Positions 50,937-60,108 of a stretch of DNA of 64,000 nucleotides are shown here, piece after piece (position 1 is the stretch's first letter; the number at the start of each line of letters is the position of its first letter). Below the pieces are notes generated by a model. It did not search any database. It had not been told where the DNA came from and saw nothing but the letters and a program-made list of their open reading frames with translations. Origin of the DNA: Cohnella hashimotonis (GTDB lineage: Bacteria > Bacillota > Bacilli > Paenibacillales > Paenibacillaceae); NCBI RefSeq assembly GCF_030014955.1, contig NZ_JAGRPV010000001.1:8209501-8273500 (forward strand), given 5' to 3'. The position numbers and the translations under genes were made by a program.

Positions 50937-52037
50937 TCAGACCCCGCCCGTTCCGGCGAGTCCGCTTAACTTTCCGATGGCGGCCTGCGCTTCCGCGATC
51001 GTTCGTTTGACGATATCCGCTGCCGCTTGTTCCGTCGCCAGCCGCAGACCCTGGCCGGCCCAGAGGGACATGAGCGAAGGATCGTTCGCTTGAGCGGCTG
51101 CTTGACGAATGTCTCTCGTCAGCGCATTTTGAATCGGATAGTCGGGAATGGCGCCTTGGTAGCCGCTCATGTCCCGCATGAAGTCCGTGCGAATGCCGCG
51201 CGCGGCTTTGCCCGAGTACACGTCCGTAATCGCCGTGGCGTCTTCGGCGGACGACAGGACCAGCCGCTTGTGCGCCGAGTGGGCGCCGCTCTCCGGGCTC
51301 GCGAGAAACGCGGTGCCCATTTGCACGGCCGACGCCCCGAGCGCGAGGCTCGCCGCGAGTCCGCGTCCGTCCATGATGCCGCCCGATGCGATCACGGGCA
51401 CCGACACCTGCTCCGCGAGCTGGGGCACGAGCGCCAAGGTGCCGATCAGCGCGTTTGCGGCTTCGCTCAGGAACGTGCCGCGATGCCCGCCGGCTTCGCT
51501 GCCTTGGGCTACGATCGCGTCCACCCCGGCCGCTTCCAGGCGAATGCCTTCCGCGACCGTCGTCGCCGTGCCGACGATGACGATCCCTCGCTGCTTCATC
51601 GCTTGTATCGCTTCCGGCGATGGGATGCCGAAGGTGAAGCTGAATACCGGCACTTCCTCCTCCAGCAGCACCTGCACCTGATCTTCGAACGACGGGGCAA
51701 ACGATGAAAAAGCGGGATCCGGCGCGATGCCCAGTTTGGATCGATAAGCGTTCAGATGCGCGTTCATGCCGGCGATCTCATCCGCCGTCGCCTTTACCCT
51801 CGTCTGCTCGGGAACGAACAGATTCACGGCGAAGGGGCGATCCGTCCGCCGCCTGACCTCCCGGATCGCGTCGCGGATCTGCGCAGGCGACCAGTAGCCC
51901 GCGCCCAGGCTGCCCAGTCCGCCGGCATTAGACACCGCGGCTGCCAATTGGGGCGTGGCGGGTCCGCCCGCCATGGGCGCTTGCACGATCGGATAGGCGA
52001 TGCCGAGTTTGCGCGTGAACGAGGTCTCCATTTTCAT
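50937..52037 (-). CDS. nitronate monooxygenase-like flavin oxidoreductase
   Basis: Protein of 366 residues of the NAD(P)H-dependent flavin oxidoreductase/2-nitropropane dioxygenase family, an FMN TIM barrel. Family features: the opening YPIVQAPMAGG, AVNLFVPE, FTFGIPSPEAI, VDAIVAQGSEAGGHRGT (flavin phosphate/catalytic loop), VIASGGIMDGRGLAASLALGA split over two strands, and GTAFLAS. Detoxifies alkyl nitronates in characterised members; here the true substrate is unknown. Starts possible at 52037 (ATG, five bases after GGAGG) or 52031. A rho-independent terminator hairpin lies 46-63 bases upstream in its own leader. Confidence 0.88.
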   Translation of the reverse strand: MKMETSFTRKLGIAYPIVQAPMAGGPATPQLAAAVSNAGGLGSLGAGYWSPAQIRDAIREVRRRTDRPFAVNLFVPEQTRVKATADEIAGMNAHLNAYRSKLGIAPDPAFSSFAPSFEDQVQVLLEEEVPVFSFTFGIPSPEAIQAMKQRGIVIVGTATTVAEGIRLEAAGVDAIVAQGSEAGGHRGTFLSEAANALIGTLALVPQLAEQVSVPVIASGGIMDGRGLAASLALGASAVQMGTAFLASPESGAHSAHKRLVLSSAEDATAITDVYSGKAARGIRTDFMRDMSGYQGAIPDYPIQNALTRDIRQAAAQANDPSLMSLWAGQGLRLATEQAAADIVKRTIAEAQAAIGKLSGLAGTGGV

Positions 52038-52077
52038 ATCCCCCTCCGTAGTTCGTTCCCTAGTACAAGCATTAAAA

Positions 52078-52103
52078 CAAAAAAAACCGGCATCAGCCGG
52101 TAT
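52078..52103 (-). terminator. terminator-like hairpin in the leader of the oxidoreductase gene
   Basis: Minus strand: ACCGGC-TGAT-GCCGGT followed by TTTTTTTT. There is no minus-strand gene upstream for it to end, so it may act as an attenuator, or insulate the gene. Confidence 0.55.
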
Positions 52104-52135
52104 ATGTATATATTCGATTGCATCGCAAGCGGAGC

Positions 52136-52216
52136 CGTGGTATGATAAGAAACCACTGACTTTTTTTAAATAAACTCACAAGTATTGCATGTTACCTTCA
52201 TAATAATCATACCACG
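52136..52216. repeat. 11-bp perfect inverted repeat flanking an AT-rich core
   Basis: CGTGGTATGAT (52136-52146) and ATCATACCACG (52206-52216), separated by 59 AT-rich bases, in the divergent region between the oxidoreductase and HelD genes. Could be an operator pair or transcript-folding element; unknown. Confidence 0.6.
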
Positions 52217-52279
52217 TGGGTTTATGGATTGTCAAACGTTCTTTTTCTACCCATCGACGGAAGGGGCGGGATCGGCTAT

Positions 52280-54697
52280 ATGATCAACGAACAGGATTGG
52301 AACCAAGAGCAGGCGCGTCTGGACGAGGTAACGGAAAAGCTGCGGGCGAGGATCGCCGAGCTGGAGCCGGAAGCGGACGGCTTGCGGAACCAGGCGGGAG
52401 ACCTTCGCAAGCGGTTCTGGGAAGAAGTGACGGTGAACACCGCCACCGACGAGGACTTCGAAGAGACCTTCTACAGCATCAAGCAGCAAGAGGCGCTGTT
52501 GTCGGAGCGGGAACGAAGCTATCGTCTGCGATTCCAGCAATGGAAAGGCTTGAACCGGCTTCTGCCTTCGCCATACTTCGGCCGCATCGATTTCAGCGAG
52601 GACGGTCTAGGCTTCAGCGAACAGGTGTACATCGGCGTATCGTCCTTCGTCGAATCGGACGGCCTGCAGTTTCTGGTGTACGACTGGCGCACGCCGATCG
52701 CGAGCATGTACTACGATCACTCCCCGGGACCTGCCTTTTACGATACGCCGGGCGGACTCGTGAGCGGGACGATGGAGCTGAAGCGGCAATATCAGATCCG
52801 CGACGGCCGACTGCTCAATGTGTTCGATACGAGCCTGACGATCGGCGACGAATTGCTGCAGCAGGTGCTCGGCCACGGCGCGGATGCGCAGATGAAGACC
52901 ATCGTGGCGACCATTCAGAAGGAGCAGAACGCCATCATCCGCGACGACAAGAGCCGGATGCTTATCGTGCAGGGCGCGGCGGGCAGCGGCAAGACGTCCG
53001 CGGCGCTGCAGCGGGTCGCGTACTTGCTCTATAAGCACCGCGAACGACTCAAAGCGGACCAGATCGTCCTTTTTTCGCCCAATCCGATGTTCAACAGTTA
53101 CGTATCCACCGTGCTCCCCGAGCTCGGCGAAGAGAACATGCAGCAGACAACGTTCCAGGAGTACCTGGAGATCGGTCTAGGCGCGGGGCTGCGTCCGGAG
53201 GACCCGTTCGATCAGATCGAATACGTGCTGTCGGATTCATCTTCGCGCGCGTACGAAGCCCGGCTTAAGGGGATTGCCTACAAGGCGTCCGCCGCGTTTC
53301 TTCATGCCCTTCGGGGTTATGCGGGATGGCTGGGGCGATCGGGCATGCGGTTTCTCGGCATCCGGTTCCGCGATCGCGATCTGATCCCCGCGGAACGCAT
53401 GGAGGCGCAGTTCTACGCCTACGACGCAGCCATCAACGTGGCGAACCGAATCGCCATGCTTCAAGAGTGGCTGTTAAAGGAGCTCTCCGTGCTCGAGCGC
53501 GAGGAGCGGGAGGCGCTGTGGGTGCAGGATGAGCTCGATTATCTCGACAAGGACGATTATGCCGCCGCATTCCGCGAGCTGCATCAGGATCGGGGCGTGT
53601 TCGACTTCGCCGAGCGGTATGAGCAGGTCCAAGAGCGGTTGCAGGGGCGGAGCCGGCGGGACGAGAGCGACTTCGACTATGCCGAGAGAGAGGAAGCGCT
53701 GCTGCGCAAACAGGTCGTACAGGAGCAATTCAAACCGCTCCGGCGAAGCGTCAAGCGGCTGCGGTTTATCGACACGACCGGGCTGTATGCCCAGCTGTTC
53801 GGCGGCAGAGAGGCTTATCTTGCCATGTCGGGCGAGACGAAGGTTCCGGCGTTGTGGGACGACATCTGCGAGCAGACCCGGGAAAAGCTGGGCAAGCTCG
53901 AGCTTTTCTATGAGGATGCGACGCCGTACTTGTATTTGAAGGAGCTCGTCGAGGGCGTTCGGACGAATACGGAGATCCGGCATGTTTTCGTCGACGAGGG
54001 GCAGGACTACTCGGTGTTTCAATATGAATTTTTGAAACGATTGTTTCCGCGGGCCCGGATGACGGTGCTCGGCGACTTCGGGCAGGCGATCTTCACGCAG
54101 GCGACGGAGCTGCATGGCGCGGATTCGCCGCTGATCCGACTGTACGGAGAGTCGGATACCAGCCTCATCCGGCTGGTTCGCAGCTACCGGTCGACGCGCG
54201 AGATCGTGGCGTTTGCGCGGGAGCTGCTGCCGGACGGCCGGGAGATCGTGCCCTTCGAGCGAAGCGGGCCGAAGCCGCGGCTCGCGAAGACCGCGAGCCG
54301 CCAGCAGTCCGCGGCGCGGATGGCGGCGGACGTCGCAGCGCTGCGGGACGAGGGCTACGCCTCCATCGCCGTCATCGCGAAGACGGCGGCCGAGAGCGCC
54401 GAAGCCTACGAGGCGCTGCGCGCGCAGGGCTGCCCGTCGCTGCGGCTCGTCACGAAGGAGACGCCGACCTTCGAGAAGGGGACGCTGGTGCTGCCCGCGT
54501 ACCTCGCGAAGGGCGTCGAGTTCGACGCCGTGCTCATCTACGATGCGTCCGAGGCGACTTACGGCCGGGAGAGCGAGCGCAAGCTCTTCTACACGGCCTG
54601 CACGCGCGCGATGCACCGGCTGCTGCTCTATGCGGCGGGAGAATGGACACCATTCGTTCGGGCATTGGATACCTCTCTGTACGACGAACGGTCGTAA
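52280..54697 (+). CDS. helD: RNA polymerase recycling helicase-like ATPase HelD
   Basis: Protein of 805 residues of the UvrD-like superfamily 1, HelD group. N-terminal coiled coil about 5-85 (WNQEQARLDEVTEKLRARIA) that in HelD reaches the RNA polymerase secondary channel; then PIASMYYDHSPGPAFYD, Walker A GAAGSGKTS (232-240), Walker B VDEGQD with Asp572, GDFGQAIF, and the helicase motif VRSYRSTREI. Known role: rescues stalled RNA polymerase by removing it from nucleic acids. ATG at 52280 preceded by GGAAGGGG about nine bases away; an upstream ATG at 52229 lacks a site. A terminator lies 84 bases after the stop. Confidence 0.93.
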   Translation: MINEQDWNQEQARLDEVTEKLRARIAELEPEADGLRNQAGDLRKRFWEEVTVNTATDEDFEETFYSIKQQEALLSERERSYRLRFQQWKGLNRLLPSPYFGRIDFSEDGLGFSEQVYIGVSSFVESDGLQFLVYDWRTPIASMYYDHSPGPAFYDTPGGLVSGTMELKRQYQIRDGRLLNVFDTSLTIGDELLQQVLGHGADAQMKTIVATIQKEQNAIIRDDKSRMLIVQGAAGSGKTSAALQRVAYLLYKHRERLKADQIVLFSPNPMFNSYVSTVLPELGEENMQQTTFQEYLEIGLGAGLRPEDPFDQIEYVLSDSSSRAYEARLKGIAYKASAAFLHALRGYAGWLGRSGMRFLGIRFRDRDLIPAERMEAQFYAYDAAINVANRIAMLQEWLLKELSVLEREEREALWVQDELDYLDKDDYAAAFRELHQDRGVFDFAERYEQVQERLQGRSRRDESDFDYAEREEALLRKQVVQEQFKPLRRSVKRLRFIDTTGLYAQLFGGREAYLAMSGETKVPALWDDICEQTREKLGKLELFYEDATPYLYLKELVEGVRTNTEIRHVFVDEGQDYSVFQYEFLKRLFPRARMTVLGDFGQAIFTQATELHGADSPLIRLYGESDTSLIRLVRSYRSTREIVAFARELLPDGREIVPFERSGPKPRLAKTASRQQSAARMAADVAALRDEGYASIAVIAKTAAESAEAYEALRAQGCPSLRLVTKETPTFEKGTLVLPAYLAKGVEFDAVLIYDASEATYGRESERKLFYTACTRAMHRLLLYAAGEWTPFVRALDTSLYDERS

Positions 54698-54780
54698 TCG
54701 GCCGGTAATCGGGCTGAAGCTGGATTTCGGCATTTCGTCCCGATTGCATTCCTCCGGATACCGAAAGTCAATCACGTATA

Positions 54781-54812
54781 AAAAGACACCCGCCGAAGGT
54801 GTCTTTTTGTCT
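54781..54812 (+). terminator. terminator after helD
   Basis: AAAAGACACC pairs with GGTGTCTTTT around CGCCGAA, followed by TTTTTG. Confidence 0.9.
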
Positions 54813-54860
54813 TTTATCCGATTGAAAGCGCTATTTCTGGGACAAAATGTTTAGAATTGT

Positions 54861-54887
54861 TTTACAATTATTATTACAATATATAAT
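54861..54887 (+). promoter_or_regulatory. likely promoter of the chemotaxis receptor gene
   Basis: Perfect -10 TATAAT at 54882-54887 in an AT-rich stretch; possible -35 TTTACA at 54861 with a short 15-base spacer or TTTTAC with 16. The -10 lies 38 bases before the ATG. Confidence 0.5.
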
Positions 54888-54924
54888 AACATATGTACTT
54901 ATAATACTGTGGTGGAGGCGGGTT

Positions 54925-56610
54925 ATGAATTTTACGATCCGGAAAAAAATATTGACCGGTTTTTTGGGCGTCATCCTTCTTATTGGCATCATAAGCGCCA
55001 TCTCGTACGTTCAGATCCAGCGCGTCAACGATTCTTATTCGGACCTCATCGGCCGCAGGTCCGCGATTCTGGTGCAGGCTAAAGAAATTCAAAGCTTGGC
55101 GTCCAAAGAAAACGGCAGTCTGCGCAGCGCGCTGCTTCAGGAGAAGGGCGCCTACGGGGCGCTTGCGAAGGCGATATCCAGCCTTGACGAGGCGATTCAA
55201 ACGGCTCAAAAATTGTCCGGACGCGAAGAGACGAAGGAGACACTGCAGGAGCTGGCCGCGCTGAATGCCGCGTTCAAAAAAGAGTCGGACACGGTGCTCG
55301 CCTTTTTGCGGACCGATTCGGCGACGGCGAAGCAGCATTTCGTGGACAAGGCATTGCCCATCACCGTGAAGATCGGGGAGTCGGCGGACCGGATCGCCCA
55401 GGACCAGTCCCGATTCATGGATGAAGGCAATCGAGCGAATTCACGGCTGGTATCGTCCGTCATCCTGACCGTGCTCGCGCTTAGCGTCATTTCCTTGCTG
55501 CTGGCGGTCGCCATCGCGCTGCTTATCTCCCGCGTCATCTCCGGCCCGATTCTGGCGCTGGTGGGCGGAGCGGAGAAGATCGCTTCGGGCGATCTGACGC
55601 AGCCGGACATTCAAGTGAAAAATAAAGATGAAATCGCCCGGCTGGCGGCTTCCTTCAACCTGATGAAGTCCAATCTGCGGCAGCTCGTCCGCGAAGTAGG
55701 CATGAATACCGACCAGGTCGCGTCTACCTCCGAGCAGTTGTCGGCCGGTGCCGAACAGACGAGCAAAGCCACCGAGCAAATCTCGGCATCGATCCAGGAA
55801 GTGGCCGAGGGTGCAGCCCAGCAAGTATCCAATGTAACGGCGGCGGCCCAAGCGGCGGAAGAGATCTCGGAGGGAATGGAGCAAGCCGCGTCCTCTATCC
55901 AGCGCGTGGCGGCGCTCAACGCCGATGCCAAAGACAAAGCGGATGCCGGCAATCAGGTCGTGGGACGGGCGGTCGCGCAGATGAACCTCATGAGCGGCTC
56001 GGTCAGCGAGACGGCGGCCGTCGTATACGCCTTGAGCGAGAAGTCCAAAGCGATCCATCAGATCGCCGCGATGATCGCGGACATAGCCGCCCAGACGAAC
56101 ATCCTGTCCTTGAATGCCGCCATCGAGGCTACGCGGGCCGGCGTGCATGGACGCGGCTTTGCCGTCGTGGCCAGCGAGGTAAGGCGGCTGGCCGAGCAGT
56201 CCACCGAGGCCGCCGGTCAAGTCCGCGAGCTGATTCAAGAGGTACGGGACGAAGCCGACAAAGCGGTGCAGGCGATGGATGCGGGGACGGCCGTCGTCAG
56301 AGCGGGCATCGAGCTTGTGAACCGGTCGGGCGAATCCTTCTCGCTTATCGCAGACGCCGTCGAACAGGCGGCCGTCGAGTCGCATGACGTCGCTTCGATC
56401 GCAGAGCAAGTGAACGCAAGCGCGCAGAGCATGGTTAAATGGATGGAAGACGTAGCCGGCATTGCCGAGCAATCCGCCGCCAATATGCAAAACGTAGCCG
56501 CCTCGTCGGAAGAACAAAATGCGGCGATGGAGGAAGTGTCCGCTTCGGCCGAAGCCCTCAGCAAGATGGCGCAGGAGCTGCAGCAATCGATCGGTCGATT
56601 CAAAGCCTGA
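54925..56610 (+). CDS. methyl-accepting chemotaxis protein
   Basis: Membrane receptor of 561 residues. TM1 about 7-28 ([18 protein letters not shown]), a four-helix-bundle sensor about 30-170, TM2 about 177-200, HAMP about 200-255 and the cytoplasmic signalling domain with the conserved tip [21 protein letters not shown] and [13 protein letters not shown]. It passes attractant or repellent signals to CheA/CheW; its ligand is unknown. ATG at 54925 with GTGGAGG eight bases upstream. It is a single-gene unit with its own terminator. Confidence 0.93.
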   Translation: MNFTIRKKILTGFLGVILLIGIISAISYVQIQRVNDSYSDLIGRRSAILVQAKEIQSLASKENGSLRSALLQEKGAYGALAKAISSLDEAIQTAQKLSGREETKETLQELAALNAAFKKESDTVLAFLRTDSATAKQHFVDKALPITVKIGESADRIAQDQSRFMDEGNRANSRLVSSVILTVLALSVISLLLAVAIALLISRVISGPILALVGGAEKIASGDLTQPDIQVKNKDEIARLAASFNLMKSNLRQLVREVGMNTDQVASTSEQLSAGAEQTSKATEQISASIQEVAEGAAQQVSNVTAAAQAAEEISEGMEQAASSIQRVAALNADAKDKADAGNQVVGRAVAQMNLMSGSVSETAAVVYALSEKSKAIHQIAAMIADIAAQTNILSLNAAIEATRAGVHGRGFAVVASEVRRLAEQSTEAAGQVRELIQEVRDEADKAVQAMDAGTAVVRAGIELVNRSGESFSLIADAVEQAAVESHDVASIAEQVNASAQSMVKWMEDVAGIAEQSAANMQNVAASSEEQNAAMEEVSASAEALSKMAQELQQSIGRFKA

Positions 56611-56684
56611 TTTGTACAAAATATACAGCGCGATGAACCGGATCGCTTGTATGAAGTGCATTTGAGCGAGTGAGGATTCCATAG

Positions 56685-56730
56685 GAAACGGCGGTTCCAG
56701 CAGTTTTACTGGGCCGCCGTTTCTTTTTTG
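56685..56730 (+). terminator. terminator after the chemotaxis receptor gene
   Basis: AAACGGCGG pairs with CCGCCGTTT, with inner CCAG/CTGG, followed by CTTTTTTG. Confidence 0.9.
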
Positions 56731-56865
56731 CATCCGTATCGGCCGTTCCGTGCGTCTATAGCGTGTAAATAGAGTCGAGAAAGCCAATCATTTTAAAAAA
56801 AAATCATCACGTCGTGAAAAATATCCGCACCCTCAGTTGTATTCAAAGGGAAAGGAGGTGCTGAG

Positions 56866-57363
56866 GTGTACAATTCATTTGAGCTCAATGAATCTGTGCG
56901 ACGGGCCTTGGATCGATATTCGCAAAGTCTGATCAAAATCGCCTTCGCCTACTTGAAAAATATGGCCGATGCGGAAGAGGTGGCGCAGGACGTGTTCCTC
57001 GCCTATCTGCAGAAGCGCCCGGTATTCGAAAATAACGAACACGAAAAAGCGTGGCTGATCCGCACGACGATCAATAAAAGCAAAAACATGCTCAAAGCGG
57101 GCTGGTTCAGAAGCCGCAATCCGGTTCCCGAAAACCTGAGCTACCTCCCGCGGGAAGAGAACGAGGTTCTGCAGGCCGTGCTCGCGCTGGACAAGAAATA
57201 CCGGATTCCGATTCACCTGCACTACTACGAAGGCTACTCGATCCAGGAGATCGCGGACATTTTGCAGGCCAAGCCCGCCACGGTCGGGACCTGGCTCGCC
57301 AGAGGACGGATGCTGTTAAAAGAGAAGATCGGAGGCGCAGAGGATGAAGCGTTCAGTATATAA
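56866..57363 (+). CDS. ECF-type RNA polymerase sigma factor
   Basis: Sigma-70 family protein of 165 residues with region 2 (IKIAFAYLKNMADAEEVAQDVF) and region 4 (IPIHLHYYEGYSIQEIADIL, ARGRMLLKEKI) only, as in extracytoplasmic-function sigma factors. The GTG at 56866 follows AAAGGAGGTG by about seven bases. Its 3' end overlaps the next gene by 20 bases; that gene encodes a membrane protein, probably its anti-sigma factor. ECF sigma factors usually transcribe their own operon on an envelope signal; the target promoter motif is not obvious here. Confidence 0.92.
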   Translation: MYNSFELNESVRRALDRYSQSLIKIAFAYLKNMADAEEVAQDVFLAYLQKRPVFENNEHEKAWLIRTTINKSKNMLKAGWFRSRNPVPENLSYLPREENEVLQAVLALDKKYRIPIHLHYYEGYSIQEIADILQAKPATVGTWLARGRMLLKEKIGGAEDEAFSI

Positions 57364-58225
57364 ATCCGCGATGTCTCAGTTGAAAACAAGCGAGGACTTT
57401 AACGAGGCCACGTATCAGAAGTTAATGCGAGAAATGGAAAAGACGGAGCCGGGCGGCCAGGTTAATCAAATACAATCCAAGGAGATGGCTAAAATGGAAA
57501 AGGCGAAGAAAAAGACGTTAACGGGTTGGACGGTTGGAGTAGCGGCGTGCGCGGTACTGGCGGTGGGCATTTTCGCAATCAATCAGAACGGTCCGACGAA
57601 GGATTCGGTCGCTTCCCCAACCGTTTCTCCGTCGGCGACGGCGCAGCCTTCCCAGATCGTGTCCGAGAAGCCGCCGATCATGGGCAAGGTACAGGTTAAC
57701 ATCGACGGCGTCATCACCGAGGTGAGTGCGGACGGCAAGAGCTTCAAGGTCGGCGATCTGTGGGTAGAAATCACGGATCAGACGAAGCTGGGCAGTAATG
57801 AACCGACGGCCACCGCGCCTTCCGAAGAGCTGCTGCAGAAGGAATTCAAGGTCGGCAACATCGTGTCCGGCTTTACTTCCCAGGATGTGGCTTCGGGCCG
57901 CGTGACGGCGGACGTCATCTACAACAACATGGCACCGGCAAAGGAGGAGGCTCCCATCAAAGGAAAAGCGATGGTCAACATCGACGGCGTCATTTCTGAA
58001 GTAAGCGCGGACGGCAAGAGCTTCAAGGTGGGCGATCTCTGGGTGACCGTCACGCCGGACACCGCCATGGGCATCGACGGCCCGACGGCAGCAGAGCCGT
58101 CCGATGAGCTGCTGCAGAAGGAATTCAAGGTCGGCAACATCGTGTCGGGCTTCACGAGCGAAGACGTCAGCTCCGGCAAGGTCAACGCGACGCGCATCTA
58201 CAACAACATGGCGCCGCAGCAATAA
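57344..58225 (+). CDS. putative membrane anti-sigma factor with two duplicated OB-like domains
   Basis: Protein of 293 residues: cytoplasmic helical N-terminus of about 55 residues (TSEDFNEATYQKLMREMEK), one membrane helix about 58-78 (TGWTVGVAACAVLAVGIF), a Ser/Pro/Thr linker, and two extracellular repeats of about 85 residues (about 113-200 and 207-293) that share IDGVI(T/S)EVSADGKSFKVGDLW and LLQKEFKVGNIVSGFTS. The repeats resemble DUF5666-type small beta-barrels. ATG at 57344 with GGAGG eight bases upstream, inside the sigma gene. Anti-sigma function is inferred from coupling and topology; no zinc-binding anti-sigma motif is seen. Confidence 0.75.
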   Translation: MKRSVYKSAMSQLKTSEDFNEATYQKLMREMEKTEPGGQVNQIQSKEMAKMEKAKKKTLTGWTVGVAACAVLAVGIFAINQNGPTKDSVASPTVSPSATAQPSQIVSEKPPIMGKVQVNIDGVITEVSADGKSFKVGDLWVEITDQTKLGSNEPTATAPSEELLQKEFKVGNIVSGFTSQDVASGRVTADVIYNNMAPAKEEAPIKGKAMVNIDGVISEVSADGKSFKVGDLWVTVTPDTAMGIDGPTAAEPSDELLQKEFKVGNIVSGFTSEDVSSGKVNATRIYNNMAPQQ

Positions 58226-58282
58226 GTTTCGCGCTCCGCGGGCGGGCGGAAGCCACATCCCGCCCAAACCGAAAAGCAGAAC

Positions 58283-58314
58283 AGGAAAACCTCCGCCGCA
58301 AGCGGAGGTTTTTT
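58283..58314 (+). terminator. terminator after the sigma/anti-sigma operon
   Basis: AAAACCTCCGC pairs with GCGGAGGTTTT around CGCAA, followed by TTTTTGG. Confidence 0.92.
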
Positions 58315-58358
58315 GGCGCGCATCGCCGTTTGCAGGTATGTTCGGCATATTTGCACGA

Positions 58359-58388
58359 TTGACTTTTATGCTGAATTTAAGAGATAAT
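58359..58388 (+). promoter_or_regulatory. promoter of the MarR gene
   Basis: TTGACT at 58359-58364 and GATAAT at 58383-58388 with an 18-base spacer; the ATG follows 34 bases later. Confidence 0.65.
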
Positions 58389-58422
58389 AGGCCATGCTAG
58401 TATTTGAGGGGGCTTGCACGGG

Positions 58423-58848
58423 ATGGATCTTAGCGACGACGCCATCGGCTACTTATTGTCGAGAGCCTATTTTCTGCATAAGAAGAAAGCGACGCATTTG
58501 CTTGAAGGGTTCGGCATCACCCCGGAGCAATACGGCATTCTCCATCAGCTGAACAAGCAGGAGGGGATCACGCAGAAAGCGCTCGCCGAGCTTCACGGCA
58601 AGGACCAGACGAGCATCGGCAAGACGCTCGAGCGGCTGGAGAACAAAAAGCTCGTCATCCGAAAAACCGATCAGGTGGACCGCAGAGCGATTCTGCTGTA
58701 CCTGTCGTCCGAGGGCAAAGCGCTTTACGGGAAAACGTTGCCTGTTATGCAGGGCTTGAACGGCGATTTGGTGAACCTCATCACGCCGGAGGGGAACGAT
58801 CAGCTTACCGCGCTGCTTCGAAAGCTCAATCAGGCTTTGAACAGCTGA
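58423..58848 (+). CDS. MarR family transcriptional regulator
   Basis: Winged-helix regulator of 141 residues (FGITPEQYGILHQLNKQEGI, QKALAELHGKDQTSIGKTLE, wing VIRKTDQVDRRAILLYL). ATG at 58423 has GAGGGGG ten bases upstream; a TTG at 58414 sits one base after it and is unlikely. 76 bases downstream on the same strand is an ABC-2-type membrane protein, so this is probably a drug- or stress-responsive repressor of that gene. Confidence 0.92.
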   Translation: MDLSDDAIGYLLSRAYFLHKKKATHLLEGFGITPEQYGILHQLNKQEGITQKALAELHGKDQTSIGKTLERLENKKLVIRKTDQVDRRAILLYLSSEGKALYGKTLPVMQGLNGDLVNLITPEGNDQLTALLRKLNQALNS

Positions 58849-58924
58849 CCCGCCAGCTGCATTTTTTTGCGCAAATACATGCACAGCCTATTATCGGCTG
58901 GGCTATTAATTGGGGGAGTACACG

Positions 58925-60016
58925 ATGAACGCCGTTATCGCCGCATTCAGAGGTTTCTTTAAATTATTGCCGACCAAGGTCGGGCTTACTTTTGCTTTTG
59001 TCCTGCCGTTGCTGTTCTCCGTCGTGTGGATGACGGGTTATAACGGCGCGACGGAGCGTCTAGGGCAGCTTAAAGTGGGGATCGTCAATGAGGGGGGCGA
59101 GGCCGGGGCGGCGATCGAGCAGGAAATCAGGAATAGAATGCCCTACGATTATGCGAGCTACAGCTCGCTGCAAGAGGCGCAGAAGAAGCTGAACAATGGA
59201 AAGGCGGATATGATCGTGTCGATACCCGCGAACTTCTCCGCGGATGCGCAGGCCGGGCAGGGCAAGCTGACGTTCTATCTGAACAAGACCAGTGCGGAGA
59301 CCGCGAATGGGATCCTGTCCGCATCGGCGGCGCAAATCTCGTCGAGTCTGAGCCAGAGCCAGCATGGCGATTCGTCTCAAGCGCATATGGCGTCCAACAT
59401 CGTCACCTTGAACGATCGATCCAATTTTGCAACGAATATGCTGCCTATGATCCTGGGATTCATTACGTATATCGCCGTGATGACGATGAATATCCAACTG
59501 AATATTGCCTCTATGATGCTGGGGCGCTGGCATGGGAAATGGCAGATTTTCTGGGCCAGGCAGCTCATCTATGCGGGGGTGGCTGTGTTCGCGTCTCTGC
59601 TGACCACAGGCATAGCCAGGTTGTTTATAGATCCTGCCGCTTCTTTCGGGGCGATGTGGGGTTTCCATATGCTGGTCTATGCGGCATCCATCTGCCTCAC
59701 GCAAATGACCTTCGCGCTGTTCGGCGGTCTGGCGGCCTTGGTGAACACCGGGCTGATCCCCTTCCAGCTCATGACCGCGGGGAATATCGTTCCCGCAGCC
59801 ATGCTGGCGCCCGCGTACCGCCATGTCGGCGACTTTTTGCCGGCGTCCAACGGCGTCCAAGGCTTCTTCCGATTGGTCTACGGCGGCGGCTCGATCTCCT
59901 CGTTTGCGCTTCATCTGGCGCTCATCGCCGTCATTGCCTGGGGCATCGCCATTGCCCGCCTTGCCTGGAGCAAACCGAAGGCCCAGCCGGTTGCGCAGCC
60001 TGCGCCTTCGCACTAG
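58925..60016 (+). CDS. ABC-2 type permease-like membrane protein (YhgE/Pip group)
   Basis: Membrane protein of 363 residues: one N-terminal helix (LTFAFVLPLLFSVVWMTGY), an extracellular region of about 140 residues (QKKLNNGKADMIVSIPANFS), and about five C-terminal helices, the architecture of ABC-2/YhgE-like export permeases. ATG at 58925 has GGGGGAG six bases upstream. No ATPase is encoded nearby; proteins of this type can act alone or with one encoded elsewhere. Co-transcribed with or controlled by the MarR regulator before it. Substrate unknown. Confidence 0.85.
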   Translation: MNAVIAAFRGFFKLLPTKVGLTFAFVLPLLFSVVWMTGYNGATERLGQLKVGIVNEGGEAGAAIEQEIRNRMPYDYASYSSLQEAQKKLNNGKADMIVSIPANFSADAQAGQGKLTFYLNKTSAETANGILSASAAQISSSLSQSQHGDSSQAHMASNIVTLNDRSNFATNMLPMILGFITYIAVMTMNIQLNIASMMLGRWHGKWQIFWARQLIYAGVAVFASLLTTGIARLFIDPAASFGAMWGFHMLVYAASICLTQMTFALFGGLAALVNTGLIPFQLMTAGNIVPAAMLAPAYRHVGDFLPASNGVQGFFRLVYGGGSISSFALHLALIAVIAWGIAIARLAWSKPKAQPVAQPAPSH

Positions 60017-60063
60017 AAGCCGGGGACCACGGATGGAACAGCGGGCGCGGCGGCAGGCACATG

Positions 60064-60101
60064 AAAAAGGCAGCCCGGCGAACCCGCGCGGACTGCCTTC
60101 T
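60064..60101. terminator. terminator between convergent genes
   Basis: AAGGCAG pairs with CTGCCTT around a GC-rich interior (60066-60098), with T-rich CTTTCCT on the plus side and an A-run on the other side. Confidence 0.7.
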
Positions 60102-60108
60102 TTCCTGA

